Below, piece after piece: positions 1 through 8,794 of a DNA stretch of 64,000 bases (positions are counted from its first letter, which is position 1; each line of letters opens with the position of its first letter). The stretch spans positions 682,001-746,000 of the forward strand of contig CBDCAC010000005.1 of the NCBI GenBank assembly GCA_965213775.1. Direction: 5' to 3'. The DNA is from Lichenicoccus sp965213775. Lineage in GTDB: Bacteria; Pseudomonadota; Alphaproteobacteria; Acetobacterales; Acetobacteraceae. The position numbers were made by a program, and so were the translations under genes. The notes beneath the pieces are model-generated. The model saw nothing but the letters and a program-made list of their open reading frames with translations, was not told where the DNA came from and searched no databases.

Positions 1-1
1 C

Positions 2-811
2 TGCGCCGCCGCGACCGGCGTCGGCGCGGACGGCTTCCGGCGCGCGAGCGCGCTGATCGAGGCCGGGGTGGACGTGGTCGTGGTCGATACCGCGCACGGT
101 CATTCCAGCGGGGTGCTGGCGGCGGTCGCGCGGATCAAGGCGATGTCCAACGCAGTGCAGCTGGTAGCCGGCAACGTGGCGACGCCGGAGGGCGCGCTGG
201 CGCTGATCGAGGCCGGCGCGGACAGCGTCAAGATCGGCATCGGACCCGGCTCGATCTGCACCACCCGGGTGGTGGCCGGGGTGGGCGTGCCGCAGTTCAG
301 CGCGGTGCTGGAGACCGCCGCCGCCTGCCGCGAGCGCGACGTGCCGGCGATCGCCGATGGCGGCGTCCGCACCTCGGGCGACCTGGTCAAGGCGATCGGC
401 GCCGGCGCCGACGTGGTGATGGTCGGCAGCCTGCTCGCCGGCACCGAGGAGGCGCCGGGCGAGGTGTTCCTCTATCAGGGCCGCTCCTACAAATCCTATC
501 GCGGCATGGGCAGCCTCGGCGCGATGGCCAGGGGTTCGGCGGATCGCTACTTCCAGCAGGAGATCAAGGACACGCTGAAGATGGTGCCCGAGGGCATCGA
601 GGGGCGGGTCGCCTTCAAAGGCGGCATGGCGACCGTGGTGCACCAGCTGGTCGGCGGGCTGCGCGCCGGCATGGGCTATACCGGAAGTGCCGACATCGCC
701 GCCCTGCAGGCCGGCGCCCGGTTCCGACGCGTCACCGGCGCCGGGCTGCGGGAGAGCCACGTGCACGACGTGGCGATCACCCGGGAAGCGCCGAACTACC
801 GTCAGGACTGA
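2..811 (+). CDS. guaB: IMP dehydrogenase, C-terminal part (5' end outside window)
   Basis: IMP dehydrogenase oxidises IMP to XMP with NAD, the committed step of cytosolic GMP synthesis. About 269 codons are visible, open from the window edge, against roughly 490 residues in the family, so the N-terminal barrel half and any CBS domains lie outside. Visible are the catalytic loop GPGSICTTR (Cys codon at 257-259), the phosphate-binding segments DGGVRTSGD and GADVVMVGS, and the YRGMGSLGAM loop. The C-terminal GGLRAGMGYTG stretch is typical of the family. It ends 10 bp before rsmB and is probably co-transcribed with it. Family assignment is secure; the start cannot be seen. Confidence 0.96.
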   Translation, partial: CAAATGVGADGFRRASALIEAGVDVVVVDTAHGHSSGVLAAVARIKAMSNAVQLVAGNVATPEGALALIEAGADSVKIGIGPGSICTTRVVAGVGVPQFSAVLETAAACRERDVPAIADGGVRTSGDLVKAIGAGADVVMVGSLLAGTEEAPGEVFLYQGRSYKSYRGMGSLGAMARGSADRYFQQEIKDTLKMVPEGIEGRVAFKGGMATVVHQLVGGLRAGMGYTGSADIAALQAGARFRRVTGAGLRESHVHDVAITREAPNYRQD

Positions 812-821
812 GCCCGCGCAG

Positions 822-2087
822 ATGACGCCGTCCGCGCGACTGGCCGCCGGCATAGAGCTGCTGACGGCGATCGAGGCCGCCCCGCGCAAGCCGGCGGACG
901 CGGTCGCCAACGGCTTCTTCCGCGAGCGACGCTATATCGGCGCCGGCGACCGACGCGCGGTGTCCGACCAGGTCTGGTTCGTGCTGCGCCACCAACGGCG
1001 GCTGCAATGGTGGCTGCAGCGCGGCGGCGGGGCGCCGACGCCGCGCCTGCTGCTGGCGGCCGCCTCGGTGCTCGAGGGCCGGCCGCTGGAGAGCCTGCAG
1101 CGCGGCTTCTCCGGCGGCCGCTATGCGCCCGACGCGCTGGAGCCCGACGAGTCGCGCGCCCTGCGCGTGCTCGACGGCCACACGCTGGAGCATCCGGAGA
1201 TGCCCGACGCGGTGCGGCTGGAGGTGCCGGACTGGCTGCTGCCGCGCCTCGCCGGGCGTTTCGGCGCGGAGCTGGCGCGCGAGATGGCGGCTCTGACCGG
1301 CACCGCTTCGCTCGACCTGCGGGTCAACCTGCTGCGCGGCACCCGCGAGCAGGCGATGGCGAGCCTGGCGCAGGACGACATCGTCGCCGAGCCGACCCCG
1401 TTCTCGCCGTGGGGGCTGCGTGCCCGCGGCCGGCAGAACGTCACCGCGACCGCGGCCTTCCGGCAGGGGCTGGTCGAGATCCAGGACGAGGGCAGCCAGC
1501 TGGTGACCGCGCTGGTCGGCGCGCAGCCGGAGATGCGGGTGGTGGATTACTGCGCCGGCGCCGGCGGCAAGACCCTGGGCCTGGCGATGACGATGCGCAA
1601 TCGCGGCCACATCGTCGCCTGCGACGTCTCGGCGGCCAGGCTGGACGGGGCGGTCCGCCGGCTGCGACGCGCCGGCGTGCACAACGTCGAGCGCCATCTC
1701 ATCGTGCCCGGCGACAAGTGGGCCAAGCGCCGGGCGGCGAGCTTCGACCGCGTGCTGGTGGACGCGCCTTGCACCGGCACCGGCACCTGGCGGCGCAATC
1801 CGGACGCGCGCAGCCGGTTGCGCGAGCAGGACCTGGAGGAGCTGGTCGTCAAGCAGGCGGGCATCCTGGACGACGCGGCCCGGCTGCTGCGTCCCGGCGG
1901 CAGGCTGGTCTACGCGACCTGCTCGGTGCTGCCCGAGGAGAACCAGGCGCAGGTCGAGCGCTTCCTGCAGGCGCATCCCGGCTTCGCGCTGATCCCGGCC
2001 GCGGACGGCGCGCCCTTCCTCAGCCTGACCCCGGCCTCGCACGGCACTGACGGCTTCTTCGCCGCGATTCTCGGCGCGTCTCCTTAA
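822..2087 (+). CDS. rsmB: 16S rRNA m5C methyltransferase, RsmB/Sun family
   Basis: This is a SAM-dependent RNA cytosine-C5 methyltransferase, in the family that modifies C967 of 16S rRNA. The 421-residue protein has an N-terminal NusB-like helical region, then a Rossmann methyltransferase domain. The domain shows the SAM motif VVDYCAGAGGKTLGLA, motif IV DAPCTGTGTW (Cys317) and motif VI ATCSVLPEEN (Cys367, the expected catalytic cysteine). The start is the ATG at 822, because longer in-frame extensions overlap guaB and look non-coding. It follows guaB by 10 bp. RsmB is the best subfamily guess; another Nop2/Sun paralogue is possible because C967 specificity cannot be read from sequence alone. 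Confidence 0.88.
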   Translation: MTPSARLAAGIELLTAIEAAPRKPADAVANGFFRERRYIGAGDRRAVSDQVWFVLRHQRRLQWWLQRGGGAPTPRLLLAAASVLEGRPLESLQRGFSGGRYAPDALEPDESRALRVLDGHTLEHPEMPDAVRLEVPDWLLPRLAGRFGAELAREMAALTGTASLDLRVNLLRGTREQAMASLAQDDIVAEPTPFSPWGLRARGRQNVTATAAFRQGLVEIQDEGSQLVTALVGAQPEMRVVDYCAGAGGKTLGLAMTMRNRGHIVACDVSAARLDGAVRRLRRAGVHNVERHLIVPGDKWAKRRAASFDRVLVDAPCTGTGTWRRNPDARSRLREQDLEELVVKQAGILDDAARLLRPGGRLVYATCSVLPEENQAQVERFLQAHPGFALIPAADGAPFLSLTPASHGTDGFFAAILGASP

Positions 2088-2229
2088 GCACTCGTTCATA
2101 ACGAACACGAACTTGTTACAGCATCATTGATATTCCGGCCCCCAACCGACTCGCGAGCGGCGGTATCATGCGCGTGATCGAAGGCCGGCCCGGATGTTCG
2201 GCCGTCGCTGCTCGGATAGGGGCTCTCCC

Positions 2230-2748
2230 ATGTTGGACCTGGCAATCGACCTTGTCCGCGACTGCGAGCCACCCCGGTCACGCCGCGTGGTGCCCGCCTT
2301 CCGCACCCTGCTGGCCGGGGCGTTCTCGGCGACAGACAGCGGCGGACGCTCGACCCTGGAAGGGCTGCTCCACACGCAAGCACCGCGGGCGCATCGCGTG
2401 CTGCCGGGACACCGCGACCGCGATCTCGACGAGCAGGCCGAGGACCAGCTCGCGGGGGATGCGGTCGACATCGTGCTGCTGGATCTCGAGGGGCCGCTGC
2501 TTTCGGTGCTGTCGCTGATCGGACGGCTGCGTGCGGCCGCCAGCGCCGGCGTCGTGTTCATCGGCATCCTGCCGCGGCAGGCGTCCGCCGAGGCGAGCCT
2601 GTATCTCGGCGCGGTGCTGGATGCGGTGGTGGATGGCGCGCGCCCGGCGACTCTGCACCGCGCGATCGGCGAGGCGTTCGAGATGGTCGCCGACTTCGCC
2701 GGCGCCGGCTACGGACCCATCATCGCGGGCAGCGCCACCAGGCACTGA
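2230..2748 (+). CDS. Receiver-like protein of unknown function
   Basis: This 172-residue soluble protein is not firmly recognised. Its second half looks like a degenerate response-regulator receiver: a hydrophobic strand ending in an acid (DIVLLDLEGPL), a following strand (GVVFIGIL), and a segment (LGAVLDAVVDGARPATLHRAI) at the place where receivers carry GADDYxxKPF. The conserved Lys-Pro is replaced. The first 70 residues match nothing I know. The ATG at 2230 is preceded by an ATAGGGG stretch and gives a start better than the ATG 36 bp upstream. It stands alone between rsmB and the convergent L,D-transpeptidase gene. A phosphorylation-independent receiver is an inference. Confidence 0.6.
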   Translation: MLDLAIDLVRDCEPPRSRRVVPAFRTLLAGAFSATDSGGRSTLEGLLHTQAPRAHRVLPGHRDRDLDEQAEDQLAGDAVDIVLLDLEGPLLSVLSLIGRLRAAASAGVVFIGILPRQASAEASLYLGAVLDAVVDGARPATLHRAIGEAFEMVADFAGAGYGPIIAGSATRH

Positions 2749-2773
2749 GCTCGCGCGCTCGCCAGGGTTGGGA

Positions 2774-3283
2774 TCAGGGGCAGGGGATCTCGATCTCGGT
2801 CAGGCCGCTGGCCAGCGCCCAGCGCAGATCCTCCCCGTGCAGCGCGAGGCATCCGAGCGTCGGGCGCTCGTCAGGGCTCGCGAGATGCAGGAAGATCGCC
2901 GAGCCGCGGTCGCGCTGCACAGGCGCGTCGTTGTAGCCGAGCACCGCGACCAGGTCGTACAGCCGATCCTCACGCCATAGCCGCTCGTGCCGGGCGGGGT
3001 GCGGCAGCCGCACCGCGCGGTTATAGTCGGGGTGGCCGACCTGGTCGCACCAGCCATCGTCGGGCGCGATCGGCTCGCGCGACAGCGCGGTGGCCGGACT
3101 GGGCAGGCGATCGGCCCGGTAGAGCACGCGACGCAGCGCCAGCAGCCCGCACGGCGTCGCACCGTCGCCCTCCTGCTTGTGGATCCGTATCCCGGCCTCG
3201 CCGAACACGCAGCGCAGCTCGCGCCCGGCGAGCCGCAGCAGGCCACCGCTGCGCGAGGTCGGCGTCAGGCGGCCGAGGCTCAT
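2774..3283 (-). CDS. L,D-transpeptidase (YkuD) family protein
   Basis: A YkuD-fold protein of 169 residues. The hallmark is at the end: FLHLAS with His133, followed by RPTLGCLAL with Cys145, corresponding to the HxxxxxxxxxxGC catalytic signature of L,D-transpeptidases that cross-link or remodel peptidoglycan. No signal peptide, membrane segment or LysM domain is visible, so export, if any, is unexplained. Short YkuD proteins of this kind are common in alphaproteobacteria and are usually uncharacterised. It is convergent with the preceding gene (25 bp apart) and is followed upstream by a 271-bp non-coding stretch. Family assignment is good; cell-wall activity is inferred. Confidence 0.82.
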   Translation of the reverse strand: MSLGRLTPTSRSGGLLRLAGRELRCVFGEAGIRIHKQEGDGATPCGLLALRRVLYRADRLPSPATALSREPIAPDDGWCDQVGHPDYNRAVRLPHPARHERLWREDRLYDLVAVLGYNDAPVQRDRGSAIFLHLASPDERPTLGCLALHGEDLRWALASGLTEIEIPCP

Positions 3284-3554
3284 GCCGTCGCCGCGATCGT
3301 CTTAATCGTCATACGCGGTCCCCGCAGGGAGTTATCATCGCGCGGCTTGCATCCGCGACTCCATTCACGACAATGTGTGCGGGGCGTGCAGACCGGCTGA
3401 AGGCGGGGATCGTCGTCACCGCGTTGTGAGCACGACCTCCTCCGCGACGTCAGCCTCCGGGTGGGCGGCCGCCCGGGGCGGACGGGTCCGGGTCGGGTGA
3501 AGATCGGGGCTAGGTGAACGAGTGCGGCGGTGCCGCTCTATGGAAGAGGTTTAG

Positions 3555-4271
3555 ATGGCGGGTGAACGCCCCATTCTGATCGTCGACGACGATGATACCC
3601 TGCGCACGACGCTGGTCGAGCAACTGCAGCTCGAAGCGGAATTCTCCGTCGAGCAGGCGGCTTCGGTTCATGAAGCGGACCAGAAGATCAGCAGCAACGG
3701 TGCGCGCTACGACGCCCTGATCCTCGACGTGACGCTGCCGGACGGGGACGGGCGGGACCTGTGCGCCGACCTGCGCAAGCAGGGCAGGCGGATGCCGATC
3801 ATCATGCTCACCGGCTCGGACAACGAGGCGGACGTGGTGCGCGGGCTCGACGCGGGTGCGAACGACTACGTCGCCAAGCCGTTCCGCATCGCCGAGCTGC
3901 TGGCGCGGCTGCGGGCGCAGATGCGCATCTTCGAGAACAGCGAGGACGCGGTGTTCACCATCGGTCCCTACACCTTCCGACCGTCGGCGAAGCTGCTGCA
4001 GGAGGCGGTGCGCAACCGGCGCATCCGGCTGACCGAGAAGGAGGCCGCGATCCTGAAGTTCCTGTATCGCGCCGGCACCCGACCGGTGCCGCGTCAGGTG
4101 CTGCTGAACGAGGTCTGGGGCTACAACGCCGCCGTCACCACCCACACGCTCGAGACCCACATCTACCGGCTGCGGCAGAAGATCGAGCCGGATCCCGCCA
4201 ATGCCTGCCTGCTGGTCACCGAGGGCGGCGGCTACCGTCTCGATCCGGAGGGCGGCCTGGCCGTCGTCTGA
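3555..4271 (+). CDS. OmpR/PhoB-family response regulator
   Basis: A 238-residue two-component regulator. The receiver domain (about 1-120) has the acidic pocket VDDDD near residue 11, the phospho-acceptor Asp58 in LDVTLPDGDG, Thr in MLTGS and Lys in AKPFR. A winged-helix DNA-binding domain follows (about 135-235), with RLTEKEAAILKFL, the recognition-helix region HTLETHIYRLRQKIEPDP and the GGGYRL wing. The start is supported by GAGG nine bases upstream. No histidine kinase is adjacent, so its partner is unknown; the hybrid kinase at 31.2 kb has its own receiver and is not an obvious partner. Targets cannot be inferred. It converges with the DsbA-like gene 6 bp away. Confidence 0.93.
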   Translation: MAGERPILIVDDDDTLRTTLVEQLQLEAEFSVEQAASVHEADQKISSNGARYDALILDVTLPDGDGRDLCADLRKQGRRMPIIMLTGSDNEADVVRGLDAGANDYVAKPFRIAELLARLRAQMRIFENSEDAVFTIGPYTFRPSAKLLQEAVRNRRIRLTEKEAAILKFLYRAGTRPVPRQVLLNEVWGYNAAVTTHTLETHIYRLRQKIEPDPANACLLVTEGGGYRLDPEGGLAVV

Positions 4272-4277
4272 AGCGCC

Positions 4278-5048
4278 TCAGCCGGCGCGCGCGTCCGCGA
4301 CCGCCTGGCGCAGCCCGTCGAGCCCCACGTCGCCCTCGATCACCTTGCCGCCGATGACGAAGCTCGGCGTGCCGGTGATGCCGAGCTGACGCGCCAGCGC
4401 CACCGCCGACTGCAGGCGCGCCGCGAGCGCCGGGTCCGCCATATCGCGATCGAGGCGCGCGACGTCCAGCCCCTGCTGGGAGGCCACGGCGCGGATCTGC
4501 TGCAATCCCGGCTGGCCCTGGTCGTGCATCAGCGCGTGCTGCAGCGACGCGTAACGGTCCTGCAGGCCGGCGGCGGCGATCGCGCGGGATTGCAGCAGGC
4601 TCTCCGGGCCCAGGATCGGGATCAGCTTCTCCACCAGCCTGATCCGCCGGTCGCCGGCGACCAACGCGTCCAGCTCCGGCAGCGACTTGCGGCAGTACGG
4701 ACAGCGCGGGTCGTAGAACTCGACCAGGGTGATGTCGCCGTGCGGGTTGCCGGCGACGTAGTCGCCGGGCACGCCGGAGAGTGCAGCCTGGTTGCGCCGC
4801 ACCGCCTCGCCGCTATCCGCCACCTGGGTCCTTTCCGCCTGCGCGCGCAGCGACAGGATGGCATCGCTGAGGATCGAAGGGTCGGTCTTCAGCGCCTGGC
4901 GCACGATCGCGATGATCTCCTCGCGCTGCGACGCGGTGAAGTCCTGGGCGCGCGCCGGGCGGGGCGGGGCGAGCAGGGCGAGCAAGAGCGCGGCACCCAG
5001 GGCCGCGTTCCGGGGGGCTTTGCTGCAGTCGGCGAGGGTCCAGGGCAT
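4278..5048 (-). CDS. DsbA-family thiol:disulfide oxidoreductase, periplasmic
   Basis: A 256-residue exported thioredoxin-fold protein. The N-terminus is a signal peptide with hydrophobic core ALGAALLLALLAPP and an AQA-like cleavage region (ARAQ). A helical segment leads into the redox strand VEFYDPRCPYCRKSLP with Cys116 and Cys119 of the CPYC motif. The cis-proline loop is TGTPSFVIGG. It resembles the DsbA/Com1/ScsC group rather than canonical DsbA (CPHC), so either oxidase or isomerase activity on periplasmic proteins is possible. It is encoded divergently from the GGT-like lipoprotein, 75 bp apart, and converges with the OmpR-type regulator. Confidence 0.9.
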   Translation of the reverse strand: MPWTLADCSKAPRNAALGAALLLALLAPPRPARAQDFTASQREEIIAIVRQALKTDPSILSDAILSLRAQAERTQVADSGEAVRRNQAALSGVPGDYVAGNPHGDITLVEFYDPRCPYCRKSLPELDALVAGDRRIRLVEKLIPILGPESLLQSRAIAAAGLQDRYASLQHALMHDQGQPGLQQIRAVASQQGLDVARLDRDMADPALAARLQSAVALARQLGITGTPSFVIGGKVIEGDVGLDGLRQAVADARAG

Positions 5049-5123
5049 GCGCCGGCTCTAGCACGCCGCCGGGATGGCGCACAGGTTGCCGCTCAACCCG
5101 AAGCCGTCTAATGGCTGCGGCCG

Positions 5124-6656
5124 ATGCGGCAGTTGGTGGAGAGCGGATCCTTGCGCAGATCGACACGATCGCTGCGGATGCTGGGCTCCTCGCGAGCGCT
5201 TCCGGCGGTCGCCGGTCTCTGGCTGCTGGCCGGCTGCTCCAGCGTGCAGCAGGTGAAGGCGCTGGTGACCGGCCCGTCCTCGCCATACCTGACCGGCTAT
5301 ATCGGGGAGGTGGTGGCGGACGAGCCGCGCGCCGCCCTGGTCGCGCGCGACGTGCTGGCGCGCGGCGGCAACGCGGCGGATGCGGCGGCGGCGCTTGGTC
5401 TCGGCCTGTCGGTCACGCTGCCGTCGCGCGCCTCGCTCGGCGCCGGCGGCGCCTGCCTCGCCTTCGACGTCGCCGGGCGCTCGCCGCCGGAGGCGATCCT
5501 GTTCACCTCGGTCGCCGGAGGCGGCGCTGCCAGCTCCGTCGCCGGAGGCGGCGCTGCCAGCTCGGTCGCCGGAAGCGGCGCCGCGGATCGGCCGGCGTCG
5601 GTGCCGATGCTGGCGCGCGGCCTGTTCCTGCTGCAGGCCCGACACGGCAGCGTGGGCTTCGACGAGCTGATACGTCCGGCGGCCGCGCTGGCGCGCGACG
5701 GCATCACCGTCTCGCGCGCGCTCGCCGACGATCTGGCGCAGGTCCGCGAGCCGCTGCTCGCCGATCCGCGCGCGCGAGAGATCTTCGGCGGCACCGGCAC
5801 GCTGCCGGTCTCGGGCGACCGGCTGCTGCAGCCGCAGCTCGCGGCTACCCTCGACCGCCTGGCGCTGGTGGGCGTGGGGGATCTCTATACCGGCGCCCTG
5901 GCGAACACGTTCGTGTCGGGAGCCGCCGCCGCCGGCGGCGACCTCGACATCTCCGCGTTGCGCGCAGCCCTTCCCGTCGCGCGTCCGCCGCTGCTGCTCG
6001 ACGACGGGCGGGCAAGGGTCGGCTTCCTGCCGCCGCCGGCGGATGGCGGTCTCGCCGCGGCAGTGGCCTATCGCGGCCTGCAGGACGGTGCGGCCGATGC
6101 GATTCAGCCTGCCGAGGCCGTCGCAGCTTCCTGGCGCGCCGCACATCCGGGACCGGGCGGGACGGCGCAGCTGGGCGCCGAGGCGCAGGCCGAACTGGAT
6201 GCCGCGCCGCGGCGCACTGCCCCGGCGGGCGCGTCGCTGGGACGTCTGCCGGCCTCGACCGGCTTCGTCGTGCTCGATCGTTCGGGCGATGCCGTGTCCT
6301 GCGCGCTGAGCATGGACAACCTGTTCGGCACCGGACGGGTGGCCGGCGAGACCGGGATCGTGCTCGGCGCGTCGCCGGCGCGCCTGCCGGCGCCGCTGCT
6401 GGCGGCCGCGATCGCCTGGAACCGGGCCGAGCACAGCTTCCGCGCCGCCATCGCCGCCTCGGGACAGAATCAGGCCGCGGCGGCGGCGGCGGCGGCGCTG
6501 CACGCAGCGCTGCACGGCGCGGCACTGGGACGTCCGATCACCGCGACCGGCCGGGTCAACGCGATCTCCTGCGCCGGCGGCCTGCCGGGCGATGCCGGGA
6601 GCTGCGCCAGCGCTACCGATCCGCGGGGCGCGGGGCTCGCCGTCGGCAGCAACTGA
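5124..6656 (+). CDS. Gamma-glutamyltransferase-like lipoprotein
   Basis: An N-terminal nucleophile hydrolase related to gamma-glutamyltransferase, 510 residues, with a lipobox LLAGC (Cys38) that should anchor it in an envelope membrane. The large-subunit start is seen in GYIGEVVADEPRAALVARDVLARGGNAADAAAA. The small subunit would begin at Thr379 in LPASTGFVVLDRSGDAVSCA, aligning with the autoprocessing Thr of the family. The usual GSPGG loop is replaced near the C-terminus, so catalytic competence is uncertain. Residues about 130-156 are an in-frame VAGGGAASS repeat, and a GCG run near 6475-6500 encodes polyalanine. It is followed after 8 bp by an aminotransferase gene. The start could also be the internal Met at codon 19. 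Confidence 0.82.
   Translation: MRQLVESGSLRRSTRSLRMLGSSRALPAVAGLWLLAGCSSVQQVKALVTGPSSPYLTGYIGEVVADEPRAALVARDVLARGGNAADAAAALGLGLSVTLPSRASLGAGGACLAFDVAGRSPPEAILFTSVAGGGAASSVAGGGAASSVAGSGAADRPASVPMLARGLFLLQARHGSVGFDELIRPAAALARDGITVSRALADDLAQVREPLLADPRAREIFGGTGTLPVSGDRLLQPQLAATLDRLALVGVGDLYTGALANTFVSGAAAAGGDLDISALRAALPVARPPLLLDDGRARVGFLPPPADGGLAAAVAYRGLQDGAADAIQPAEAVAASWRAAHPGPGGTAQLGAEAQAELDAAPRRTAPAGASLGRLPASTGFVVLDRSGDAVSCALSMDNLFGTGRVAGETGIVLGASPARLPAPLLAAAIAWNRAEHSFRAAIAASGQNQAAAAAAAALHAALHGAALGRPITATGRVNAISCAGGLPGDAGSCASATDPRGAGLAVGSN
5511..5591 (+). repeat. Three tandem 27-bp units inside the GGT-like gene
   Basis: Units at 5511-5537, 5538-5564 and 5565-5591. The first two differ at one base and the third has diverged in its 3' half. 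Each unit encodes nine residues, VAGGGAASS, so copy-number change would not break the frame. Confidence 0.9.
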
Positions 6657-6664
6657 GCCGCGGG

Positions 6665-7846
6665 ATGCTGAAGCAGGCGCGCGCGGGCGCGATCGAGCCC
6701 TTCCTGGTGATGGACGTGATCGCGCGTGCGAACGCCCGCCAGGCGGCGCTGCCGCCGGGTGCGCCGGGCGTCATCCACATGGAGGTCGGCCAGCCTGCCA
6801 CCGGCGCGCCGCGCGGCGCCGTCGAGGCGGCGGCGCGGGCGCTGCGCGACGCGGCACCGCTCGGCTACACCGAGGCGCTCGGGCGTCGCTCGCTGCGCGA
6901 GCGGATCGCCCGGCACTATCGACGCTTCTACGGCCTGCAGGCCGGCGGTATCGCGGCGGACCGTATCGCGGTGACCACCGGCGCCTCCGGGGGCTTCCTG
7001 CTGGCGTTCCTGGCGGCCTTCGACGCCGGCGATCGCGTCGCCCTCGCCACCCCGTACTATCCGCCGTACGTGAACATCCTCAAGGCGTTCGGCATGGTGC
7101 CGCGGCCGTTGCCGACCGGCCCCGAGAGCCGCTTCCAGCCCACGATCGGCATGCTGGAGGCGATGGCGGAGATGCCGGGCGGCCTGCCGGACGGGCTGAT
7201 CGTGGCCTCCCCCTGCAACCCGGCCGGCACCACCCTGGAGGCCGGCGAGCTCGCGGCACTGGCGCGCTGGTGCGACGCCTACGGCGTGCGCCTGATCAGC
7301 GACGAGATCTATCACGGGCTGAACTGGGAGGCGCCGCCCGCCACCGCGGCCGCGTTCAGCGACAGCGCGATCGTCATCAACAGCTTCTCGAAATACTGGA
7401 GCATGACGGGCTGGCGGGTCGGCTGGATGGTGCTGCCGCCGGACCTGCTGCGGCCGGCCGAGCGGCTGGGCCAGAACCTGTTCATCAGCGCCCCGCACGT
7501 CTCGCAGCTGGCGGCGGAGGCGGCGTTTGAGTGCGGCGCCGAGATCGAGGCCAACCTGCAGCGCTACCGGCGGGCGCGCGCGCACCTGCTGCAGGCGCTG
7601 CCGCAGGCGGGGTTCGCCGCCCTGTCCCCCGCGCAGGGCGCGTTCTACCTCTATGCCGACATATCCTCGCGCAGCACCGACAGCGTCGGCCTCGCCGCAC
7701 GGATCCTGGACGAGGCCGGCGTCGCGGTGACACCCGGGGTGGATTTCGACGCGCGGCACGGGCACCGCTTCCTGCGCTTCTCCTATTGCGGCAGCGAGGC
7801 CGACATGTGCGAGGCGACCGACCGGCTGGCGCGTTTGGCCGGCTGA
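6665..7846 (+). CDS. Class I/II pyridoxal-phosphate aminotransferase
   Basis: A 393-residue fold-type I aminotransferase in the aspartate-aminotransferase superfamily. Visible are the substrate/PLP segments GASGGFLLAFLAAF, ATPYYPPY, the SPCNPAGT loop, SDEIYHGL with the cofactor Asp and Tyr, and the Schiff-base Lys243 in SFSKYWSMTGWRVGW. The C-terminal Arg in FLRFSYCGS is the expected carboxylate binder. The start is the ATG at 6665, 8 bp after the GGT-like gene, suggesting an operon. Substrate is unknown: the GGT-like neighbour could supply free amino acids, but that is a guess. Annotation as aspartate or alanine/tyrosine-type transaminase would be equally defensible. Confidence 0.92.
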   Translation: MLKQARAGAIEPFLVMDVIARANARQAALPPGAPGVIHMEVGQPATGAPRGAVEAAARALRDAAPLGYTEALGRRSLRERIARHYRRFYGLQAGGIAADRIAVTTGASGGFLLAFLAAFDAGDRVALATPYYPPYVNILKAFGMVPRPLPTGPESRFQPTIGMLEAMAEMPGGLPDGLIVASPCNPAGTTLEAGELAALARWCDAYGVRLISDEIYHGLNWEAPPATAAAFSDSAIVINSFSKYWSMTGWRVGWMVLPPDLLRPAERLGQNLFISAPHVSQLAAEAAFECGAEIEANLQRYRRARAHLLQALPQAGFAALSPAQGAFYLYADISSRSTDSVGLAARILDEAGVAVTPGVDFDARHGHRFLRFSYCGSEADMCEATDRLARLAG

Positions 7847-7855
7847 GGCCGCGCG

Positions 7856-8794
7856 TCAGCCGGGCTTGGGCGTCTCGGCGCTCCAGAAGAAGGTCAGCTC
7901 GTGCCGGTTGTGCGCCAGATGCATCAGCCGGCCGCCCGGGATCGCGGCGAACGCGTCCGCGACCTCGTGGTCGGTATCGCCCTGGAACTTGACCGTGCAC
8001 AGGATGCGCGCGGCGCGGCCGGCCTCGATCCAGCGCGCGACCAGGGCGAGCAGACGCGACGGATAGGCGATGATGTCGCTGCACAGCCAGTCCACCGCCG
8101 GCTCCCGGCGCGGGTCGATGCCGAAGGCGCTCTCGCGCCGGTGCGTCACCAGCTCGTGTGCGGCGACCGACGGCGCGAGCTCGGCCTTGTCCACCGCGAC
8201 GACGCGGGCGCCGAGCTGGGCCAGCGCCCAGCTCCAGCCGCCCGGTGCAGCACCGAGATCCAGGCAGTGCTGCCCCGGCGCCGGCGCCACGCCGAGCCGC
8301 GTGCAGGCCTCCCAGAGCTTGAGATAGGCGCGCGACGGCGGCCCCTCGCGATCCTCGACGAAGCGGCAGACGCCGCCGACGAACGGGCTGCTCTTGCTGG
8401 TGCTGAGCAGCAGCCGGTCGGGCGCCAGCAGCGTCCAGGCACCGAGCGGCGCCTGCGGCGGGGCCTGCGGAAAACGCAGCGGCGCCGCCTTCACGGTCGG
8501 CAGCCGCGCCGCGATCAGCCGGCAGCGGCCGCGATGCGCCTCGGCAAGCAGGCTCCAGTTGCGCTGCCGGTCGCGCAGCAGACGCGCGGCCTCGCCCACC
8601 GAGCCGCAGGCGAGCAGCTCGGGGGCGGTCCAGACGTCCAGCGCCCAGGCGCAGGCGAGCGGCGCATCCGGCGACAGCGCCAGCAGGCCGTGCCAGGCCG
8701 ACACGCGGGTCCCGCGCCGCGCCAGCTCTCCCGCCAGCGCCGGCTGCGTCGCGGCATCGGCGAGATAGGCCGCGCGTATCGGCGGCTGCGTCAC
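7856..8794 (-). CDS. RlmM-like 23S rRNA 2'-O-ribose methyltransferase
   Basis: A 312-residue protein with a THUMP-like/unknown N-terminal half and a C-terminal RrmJ-type methyltransferase domain. The SAM site is HCLDLGAAPGGWSWALAQLGARVVAVD, followed by WLCSDII and the catalytic-lysine strand LCTVKFQGD, as expected of the K-D-K-E ribose methyltransferases. E. coli RlmM, which modifies C2498 of 23S rRNA, is the nearest named family but is longer (about 366). The start is a GTG at 8794 overlapping the stop of the DUF423 gene in GTGA, implying translational coupling. Convergent with the aminotransferase, 9 bp apart. Confidence 0.8.
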   Translation of the reverse strand: MTQPPIRAAYLADAATQPALAGELARRGTRVSAWHGLLALSPDAPLACAWALDVWTAPELLACGSVGEAARLLRDRQRNWSLLAEAHRGRCRLIAARLPTVKAAPLRFPQAPPQAPLGAWTLLAPDRLLLSTSKSSPFVGGVCRFVEDREGPPSRAYLKLWEACTRLGVAPAPGQHCLDLGAAPGGWSWALAQLGARVVAVDKAELAPSVAAHELVTHRRESAFGIDPRREPAVDWLCSDIIAYPSRLLALVARWIEAGRAARILCTVKFQGDTDHEVADAFAAIPGGRLMHLAHNRHELTFFWSAETPKPG

